DNA of 64,000 nucleotides from contig JBBCKD010000015.1 in the NCBI GenBank assembly GCA_037191015.1, forward strand, positions 124,001 through 188,000, given 5' to 3'. Made by a program: the position numbers and the translations under genes. The notes under the pieces were generated by a model, which saw only the letters and a list, made by a program, of their open reading frames with translations, had not been told where the DNA came from and did no database searches. Below are positions 58,963 to 64,000 of this stretch, one piece after another. The DNA is from Ravibacter sp037191015. GTDB lineage: Bacteria; Bacteroidota; Bacteroidia; Cytophagales; Spirosomataceae. Numbering within the stretch: position 1 is the stretch's first letter; the number at the start of each line of letters is the position of its first letter.

Positions 58963-61722
58963 TCACTTAAACGGAATATTCATGGTAGTCCCGATCCGGA
59001 AAGCCGTCTGCATATACCTGAACTTTTCGAAATTACTGACTACCTCAATCCTGAAAGGGAACCGGATGCCCACGTCGAACCCGTATCCAAGCTCTGTATA
59101 GTGGTTGGAGCCCGGGGTAGCCAGGTAGTGTGCAATGACCGTTTCCTTGATGCCGTATCTCCTGAACCACTGGATCTGGGTAAACAGCAGCTGCCTGAAT
59201 TCCGCCAGCAGATGTGCCTCCAGGAATTCCTCACGGGTTGAATGCCGGTAGTAATCGAGCATGCGGAAGGTACCCACGGGATCGCCGAACTGGAAAAAGA
59301 AACGGTTTCCGCTGAAATGCTGATAGTCGGGAAACCATACCGATTTCCTGTTCAGGAACGAGCCGGCGCCGAGCTGGTAATACAATTTGCTCCTGATGCC
59401 GGTCTGGAACCCGTGCTTCACCCTGAGGTGTAAAAAATCAAAGTCGGCATTGCTGCCCAGCACATCCGGGACCCCTTTCCGGTAGTTCAGCGTGAGCTCG
59501 GGACTGTCGTCCTTATAAAAGGTTGTCTTCCCGTTTTTGATCCTGTATTTCTGCCATGGCTTGTAGCTGGCCGAAACCTGGAAGACAAGCGCCAGGTGAT
59601 CGGACATCACAGGAGCGGTGAAAGGCAGACCGATGTGTGGCTGCAGGTCATGCAGAATTCCGGGTGTATTGGAAGAAAACTCTCTCCTTTTCCAGTCGAT
59701 CCACCTGTACCGGCTTAATTTTTCATCGTTTCCAAGCCCGGTTCTATCCGCATATTCGACCGATGCGCCGATTTTGAAGTGATCGTTGCTTTGGGCATGG
59801 ACATAATGCAGGCGGAAGTAGTCCTTTTCATAAATTTTGGCAAAGTTCTGTTCGAAAAACAAAGTAGTGACGGAGTTGAGAAGGAATGAAATCGGATTTT
59901 CCGGATTGTATTGGGAAATAGCCCTTCCGCCTTCGGCCGACAGCGTATTCCTGCGCCACCGGTACGAAGCTTCCCCCCGCGGCGACAGCAGGTTCCTGGC
60001 AAAAGAATAGCGCGTCATACCGCGCAGGGCGAGCTGATGCCCGGCTCTGCCCGTGGTTTTGTCCTCTTTTCGCGTATGCCTTATCCCGATGCCTGTCCCG
60101 TCGATAACCCATCCCTCTACGGTATTGACCTGCACGCCTCTGAGCGGGCCGGTATAGTCGAGCCTCCACGATTTTTCCCGGTTAAGCGGAAAGGAATACC
60201 CCCAGAGTATATCTCCCGGGTCAAGCTTTCCTCCTTTGGCTTTCCCGGCCACCCGGGTCGTATCGGGATCGTTATTTTCAGTATCTTTTTTCTGAACAGG
60301 GTAGTCGATTTTCTTACGGGCCAGCAGGCTGTCGAGCCGGTTATAGCTGACGGTCTCGGCTTTTGTAAGCGGCACTGTCCGCAGGGAATCCCAGAAGGAG
60401 CCGGCCCGGCGCGTAGCCATGGAATCGATTTCCGTGCTGCTCACCCTACGCTCTATGAGGTCTATATCCTCTCCCTTATCTTTGCTTTCTTCCAGCTGCT
60501 TCTTTTCGTAGTTTTTCATTACTTTACGCATATCTCTCACCGACAGCTTCTTGCCGCTGCTCAGCAGCTCTTCGAGTTCCTTGTCCCTGATGTCTTTTTT
60601 TGTAACAGGCAGGGCCTTTACGTCCTCTTTTTCGGTCTTGTTATCCAGTATTACCACATCGGGCGGAAAGTTGGGATTGAGCTGCACGGACTGGAAGGTC
60701 TGGGATATGACATATTCGGCCTTGCCTTTTACGCCGTAGAGGCCGCCGTCTGCGTTGAACTGTTGTTGGATAGGCATCCAAACATCTTGAACGGGAGAGT
60801 ATATCTGTTTGATTTTCAGGTTTATACCCATTTTTACGGTTTGGAGGTCCAAGCTGTGAATGGCCCAGAGGTTCTCGATGATGTGGATAGTGCCCCTGAA
60901 TACGCCGTCGCCATAGGCGCGGGGTATCACTTTTATTTTGCTGACATCCACACCGTTTTCACGGAAGGTGCCCACGTATTCGAATTTGTAATAGCCGAAA
61001 GCCCTGGGCGATAAAGGGGATACGGTCTGTACCACGTCGGGCTTGTAAAAGCTGGTGAGCAGGTACTCATTGGGGCTTGCAAAACTGTTATCCTGGCTGT
61101 TCCTTGCCGCCACGACTTTCTGCTTGTAGTTGTTCGGCTGCTTAAACTCTATTTCCGAGACCGTTTCGTTCAGGATAGGGACTCCTTTTTTGAAGTTTTC
61201 TTCAGCGGCGACCTTTTCCAGCTCTTTTTTATAGAGGAATTCCAGGGGCAGATCCGTGATGACGACCGATGACTTTGTGTAGGCCCTGGCTTTGTAGCTT
61301 TCTACCTGCAATAAATGGTATTTGCTTTTTGCGATCGCCCGGCGCATGATCGCATAAGCGGGGTCTTCATTCCCTTTTCCGATTTTTACCTCTCCCAACT
61401 GAAGCGCCTGCTCGGCCAGCACCGCGTCAAAAGTTTCTTCGGAGCCGGTAAGGGTAATGGCCTTGAAGCCGCTCTGATACCCCAGGTACTGGAATATAAT
61501 TTCATAATAGCCCGGCTTGAGGTTCAGTTGGTATCGTCCTTCTTCATTGGCGATAGTGCCTATGGAAGTGCCTTTGACCGAAACAGACGCAAACGGAAGC
61601 ACCTCTTTACGCTGGTTGTAAACCGTCCCTCTGACCGCTGACTGTGCCGGGGCCGCCTGGCTGAGCAAAATGAGGCCCATTGCACAGGCGATCCGGGATA
61701 CAAGTATGGAAAGTAATTTCAT
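58963..61722 (-). CDS. DUF5686 / carboxypeptidase-regulatory-like outer-membrane protein
   Basis: A 919-residue exported protein; start at 61722 (MKLLSILVSRIACAMGLILL) rather than an ATG 24 codons upstream, because it gives a proper signal peptide. A CarboxypepD_reg-like beta-sandwich (about 28-110; VRGTVYNQRKEVLPFASVSV, GYYEIIFQYLGYQS) is followed by the DUF5686 region (AYAIMRRAIAKSKYHLLQVE, YKARAYTKSSVVI) and a long beta-strand-rich C-terminal part ending in the aromatic pattern of a beta-barrel (FRIGTTMNIPFK). Probably in the outer membrane. DUF5686 proteins are widespread in Bacteroidota but lack a proven role. Confidence 0.88.
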   Translation of the reverse strand: MKLLSILVSRIACAMGLILLSQAAPAQSAVRGTVYNQRKEVLPFASVSVKGTSIGTIANEEGRYQLNLKPGYYEIIFQYLGYQSGFKAITLTGSEETFDAVLAEQALQLGEVKIGKGNEDPAYAIMRRAIAKSKYHLLQVESYKARAYTKSSVVITDLPLEFLYKKELEKVAAEENFKKGVPILNETVSEIEFKQPNNYKQKVVAARNSQDNSFASPNEYLLTSFYKPDVVQTVSPLSPRAFGYYKFEYVGTFRENGVDVSKIKVIPRAYGDGVFRGTIHIIENLWAIHSLDLQTVKMGINLKIKQIYSPVQDVWMPIQQQFNADGGLYGVKGKAEYVISQTFQSVQLNPNFPPDVVILDNKTEKEDVKALPVTKKDIRDKELEELLSSGKKLSVRDMRKVMKNYEKKQLEESKDKGEDIDLIERRVSSTEIDSMATRRAGSFWDSLRTVPLTKAETVSYNRLDSLLARKKIDYPVQKKDTENNDPDTTRVAGKAKGGKLDPGDILWGYSFPLNREKSWRLDYTGPLRGVQVNTVEGWVIDGTGIGIRHTRKEDKTTGRAGHQLALRGMTRYSFARNLLSPRGEASYRWRRNTLSAEGGRAISQYNPENPISFLLNSVTTLFFEQNFAKIYEKDYFRLHYVHAQSNDHFKIGASVEYADRTGLGNDEKLSRYRWIDWKRREFSSNTPGILHDLQPHIGLPFTAPVMSDHLALVFQVSASYKPWQKYRIKNGKTTFYKDDSPELTLNYRKGVPDVLGSNADFDFLHLRVKHGFQTGIRSKLYYQLGAGSFLNRKSVWFPDYQHFSGNRFFFQFGDPVGTFRMLDYYRHSTREEFLEAHLLAEFRQLLFTQIQWFRRYGIKETVIAHYLATPGSNHYTELGYGFDVGIRFPFRIEVVSNFEKFRYMQTAFRIGTTMNIPFK

Positions 61723-61831
61723 TCTACCGGTTTTTACATGGCTGAAACTAGAAAATCGATAGAGATGATCACCGGGTTTATCGAAACGTTGCAAGAATCT
61801 TACAGAAGGTAATACCCGGGGATGAGCGGTT

Positions 61832-62830
61832 TTAAGAGAATAACGTTCCCGTAATAATATCCATTATAAGGTTTGCCCGGGCGCCCGACAAGCCGCTGCT
61901 GGGACATACCTTTTCCCCCTCGCGGAGCTCTTTGACCATCAGCTCGATGAACGGCTGTTGTACGTGCTTCGGATAAGGAATATGGTACTTATCCACACCT
62001 TTGGCGGTCTCGACCACGATGTCATATTTCTCAAAGAAATGGAAGGATATTTTGCCTTCAGAACCTATGATCCAGGCGTCGTCCACTCTTTGCTCTTTAT
62101 TGACTGTAAAGCACCAACTGCCGGTTCCCAGCACACCCGAGTCGAAAGCGAAGGCAGCGGTTACGATGTCGTCGGCGGGATACAGCCCGGCCTGGTTTGC
62201 CGAAAATCCCTTTGCCGATTTTACAGGTCCGAGCATGTATTCCAGGAAGTCGAACTGGTGCGATGCCAGGTCATGGAAATGGCCGCCACCCGACAGCTCA
62301 GGGAATACCCGCCACCTCGGTTTGGCATCCGGCCCTACCTCTTCGTCATAAGACTGCCAGTGAAGCTGGATATGAACGCTTCTTATCTCGCCGATTGCTT
62401 TTGAATCGACCAGTTCTTTGAGCTTCAGGAAATAGGGCAGGGCGCGCCGGTAGTAAGCCACGTAAAGCGGTACGCCCGTTTCTGCGCTGATCCTGTTCAT
62501 CTCATCGCATTCGGCGGCATTCCGGGCCATCGGTTTTTCGACATACACAGGCTTGCCGGCCTCCATTGCCATGCGGGTGTAATGCAGGTGCGAGTCGGGT
62601 GGTGTAGCTATGTATATAGCGTTAACGTCAGGGTTGTTGATTAGCTTTTCGGCATCGTCGTACCATTTGGGAACCCCGTGGCGCGTGGCATAATCCCGGG
62701 CCAGTTCCCCGTCCCTTCGCATGACGGCAACCAGACGGGAGCCTTCGACCAGGTTAAAAGCCGGTCCGCTTTTGACTTCTGTAACGTTTCCACACCCTAT
62801 AATTCCCCAGTTGATCTGATCTAGTTTCAT
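61832..62830 (-). CDS. Gfo/Idh/MocA family oxidoreductase (cytoplasmic)
   Basis: A 332-residue NAD(P)-dependent sugar dehydrogenase-like protein without export signal. N-terminal INWGIIGCGNVTEVKSGPAF gives the Rossmann motif, then VNAIYIATPPDSHLHYT, the KPVYVEKPMARN segment with the catalytic Lys, VAYYRRALPYFLKLKELVDS and the C-terminal FHDLASHQFDFLEYML, with the catalytic-type His/Asp. It is divergent from pgmB and the GH65 gene; a role in sugar metabolism is likely, substrate unknown. Confidence 0.9.
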   Translation of the reverse strand: MKLDQINWGIIGCGNVTEVKSGPAFNLVEGSRLVAVMRRDGELARDYATRHGVPKWYDDAEKLINNPDVNAIYIATPPDSHLHYTRMAMEAGKPVYVEKPMARNAAECDEMNRISAETGVPLYVAYYRRALPYFLKLKELVDSKAIGEIRSVHIQLHWQSYDEEVGPDAKPRWRVFPELSGGGHFHDLASHQFDFLEYMLGPVKSAKGFSANQAGLYPADDIVTAAFAFDSGVLGTGSWCFTVNKEQRVDDAWIIGSEGKISFHFFEKYDIVVETAKGVDKYHIPYPKHVQQPFIELMVKELREGEKVCPSSGLSGARANLIMDIITGTLFS

Positions 62831-62868
62831 TTATGTAAAAATATAATTAGACTATACTTTACGGTATG

Positions 62869-62889
62869 AAGCCGCAGGCCCTGCGGCTT
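62869..62889. repeat. Hairpin in the divergent Gfo/Idh-pgmB gap
   Basis: aagccgcag (62869-62877), loop gcc, ctgcggctt (62881-62889), a perfect 9-bp stem followed by tgct. It lies between two divergent genes, where a terminator is not expected. The remainder of the 241-bp gap is AT-rich DNA and the pgmB leader. Confidence 0.5.
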
Positions 62890-62993
62890 TGCTAAGGATG
62901 TAAGTATAGAAAAAATTCATATTAAAACATAAGGCTCAGACTTGCAGAATTCCAATTGTACTATCCCGGGCAAGCCGGCAAATGCTTTTTTTG

Positions 62994-63001
62994 TACTTTT
63001 G
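62994..63001 (+). promoter_or_regulatory. pgmB -7 element
   Basis: TACTTTTG matches TAnnTTTG exactly, 70 bp before the pgmB ATG, but no TTTG lies at the standard upstream spacing. The leader that follows holds a ggcgcc ... ggcgcc inverted pair (63001-63024). Confidence 0.45.
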
Positions 63002-63071
63002 GCGCCGATTGCTGACCGGGGCGCCCGGAGGAAAGGGAGAAGAGCAGCTTTTTAATATATAAACGTAACTT

Positions 63072-63731
63072 ATGAATAACCGGCAAGCCTACCTGTTTGA
63101 TCTCGACGGCGTTATTGTGGATACAGCGCGGTTTCACTACCTCGCCTGGAAACGGCTGGCCAACCAGCTTGGCTTTGAATTCTCGGAAAGCCAGAATGAG
63201 GCATTGAAGGGGGTCAGCAGGATGGATTCTCTTGAAATAGTGCTGAAAGCAGGACAAGTGACGCTGAGCCCGGAAGAGAAGCTGAAACATGCATCGGAGA
63301 AGAATGCCTGGTACCTGGAGCTGTGCAGCCGTATGACACCCGACGATGTATTGCCGGGTGTTTTGCCCTTTATAGAGGAAGCCAGGCGGGAAGGCATACT
63401 GATCGGGCTGGGATCTGCCAGCAAAAATGCCGGAACGATTCTCAAAAGCCTTGAAATAACCGGCTATTTCGATACTATTGTAGACGGAAACAGGATTATT
63501 AACAGTAAGCCTGACCCGGAAGTATTCCTGATAGGAGCGGCGGATCTCGGTGTTAAGCCTGAAAATTGTACGGTGTTCGAGGATGCGGCGGCAGGTATCG
63601 AAGCAGCCAGGCGGGCAGGCATGAAGGCGGTTGGCGTAGGAGACCCGGCGATCCTGCAGGAGGCGGATTTTGTGATCCCCGGGTTTGAAGGGATCTCTCC
63701 GGGGGATTTGATGTCTTTTTTATACAGATGA
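63072..63731 (+). CDS. pgmB: Beta-phosphoglucomutase
   Basis: A 219-residue HAD-family enzyme turning beta-glucose-1-phosphate into glucose-6-phosphate. Catalytic Asp pair D10/D12 in YLFDLDGVIVDTARFHYLAW, cap domain with LKGVSRMDSLEIVLKAG, motif II in IGLGSASKNAG and motif III/IV in SKPDPEVFLIGAADLGVKPE and CTVFEDAAAGIEAARRAGM. Length normal. It is followed by the start of a GH65 gene whose phosphorylase product is beta-glucose-1-phosphate, so the two form a disaccharide phosphorolysis module. Confidence 0.95.
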   Translation: MNNRQAYLFDLDGVIVDTARFHYLAWKRLANQLGFEFSESQNEALKGVSRMDSLEIVLKAGQVTLSPEEKLKHASEKNAWYLELCSRMTPDDVLPGVLPFIEEARREGILIGLGSASKNAGTILKSLEITGYFDTIVDGNRIINSKPDPEVFLIGAADLGVKPENCTVFEDAAAGIEAARRAGMKAVGVGDPAILQEADFVIPGFEGISPGDLMSFLYR

Positions 63732-63821
63732 AAATTCCCCATGAGCAGCCGATCAAAGGCCGGCACACATAGCGGTTCGCGGCCCGCCACCAATGATAAG
63801 GCCGCACATCGGGAAAGGGGC

Positions 63822-63891
63822 GTGGAGAACCGGTTTCTAACTTTCAACTTTCAACCGCAGCGGCGGCCGCTCTCCACTTTCAACTTTCAAC
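63822..63891. repeat. 16-bp direct repeat with flanking inverted repeat
   Basis: actttcaactttcaac occurs at 63840-63855 and 63876-63891, made of a ctttcaa heptamer. gtggaga (63822-63828) and tctccac (63871-63877) form an inverted pair around the first copy. It fills the gap between pgmB and the GH65 gene. Confidence 0.6.
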
Positions 63892-63904
63892 TATTTTTAT
63901 ATAA

Positions 63905-64000
63905 ATGAAGAACTATATAACACATTCGGAGTGGTCGGTAATAGAGGAGGGGTTTCACCCGGAGTACAACGAGATAACCGAGAGCCTGATGAGCCTGGGG
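63905..64000 (+). CDS. Glycoside hydrolase family 65 protein, 5' end only
   Basis: The 32 residues visible at the window edge begin MKNYITHSEWSVIEEGF and go on with HPEYNEITESLMSLG. This matches the start of GH65 phosphorylases (maltose, trehalose, kojibiose or nigerose phosphorylase), where W-x-I-x-E-x-G-F-x-P and E-S-x-F/M-S-L-G-N are conserved. Such enzymes split an alpha-glucosidic disaccharide with phosphate to glucose and beta-glucose-1-phosphate, the substrate of the neighbouring pgmB product. Which disaccharide cannot be told from this end. Confidence 0.85.
   Translation, partial: MKNYITHSEWSVIEEGFHPEYNEITESLMSLG

Noticed and set aside
59911..61014. 367-codon open frame on the plus strand
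   Set aside because: It is the shadow of the DUF5686 gene on the other strand.

Overview
The window reads as a chromosomal segment of a Bacteroidota bacterium, most likely of the Sphingobacteriia/Chitinophagia side. The evidence is a SusC/SusD pair, DUF5686, DUF4260, GlmU-like and DUF6600 families, ECF sigma factor with an anti-sigma-like partner, and several copies of the Bacteroidota promoter pattern TTTG or TTG, 19-21 nt, TAnnTTTG. I see 55 protein genes (two cut by the window edges), no rRNA, tRNA or CRISPR array, and no intact insertion sequence. No gene-free stretch exceeds 300 bases; the longest, 36145-36402, carries the susC promoter.

Left part (1-10 kb): a partial ECF sigma gene, a P-type Ca2+-like ATPase, DUF1801 and GNAT proteins, a trpB without other trp genes, a secreted esterase, a Trp-rich DUF6600 protein, a membrane-anchored GH31 enzyme and an exported rhodanese-thioredoxin fusion. 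At 10-15 kb the glycolytic genes eno and gpmI flank ftsB and are followed by a lipoprotein gene and galU. At 15-22 kb there is a TetR-controlled tripartite RND efflux locus (tetR, DUF4260, tolC, MFP, RND pump). A palindrome inside the tetR promoter shares a 12-bp core with a site just before tolC, so the operator can be proposed directly from sequence. At 22-25 kb an ECF sigma factor is coupled to a protein that appears to join a cytoplasmic anti-sigma-like end, one TM helix, a long linker and a C-terminal beta-rich (possible outer-membrane barrel) domain.

Middle (25-43 kb): a Tat-exported Gfo/Idh protein, recO, a tandem-domain secreted protein, a psi (HolD)-like protein beside a GNAT gene, an acyl-CoA ligase, two alpha/beta hydrolases and cysM. 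Then comes the most unusual gene of the window (34189-36144): a 7TM-DISM sensor joined through a coiled coil to the zinc ribbon and helical region of an IS1595-type transposase, without the DDE core. It lies directly upstream of a susC-susD-GH30 polysaccharide utilisation locus, whose promoter region has two small inverted repeats.

Right part (43-64 kb): a leftward operon GlmU-like, holB, retropepsin-like protease, rimK-like, hemC; rpmE2 with a strong terminator; an SDR/FAH pair that fits oxidative deoxysugar breakdown; dgt; an uncharacterised protein with kinase-like motifs; an RsmB-like methylase; YccF; a NuoI-like ferredoxin with a 390-residue repetitive tail; a thioredoxin-like protein; mgsA; a prolyl oligopeptidase; a DUF5686 outer-membrane protein; and at the end a Gfo/Idh gene with pgmB and the start of a GH65 phosphorylase, a disaccharide phosphorolysis pair.
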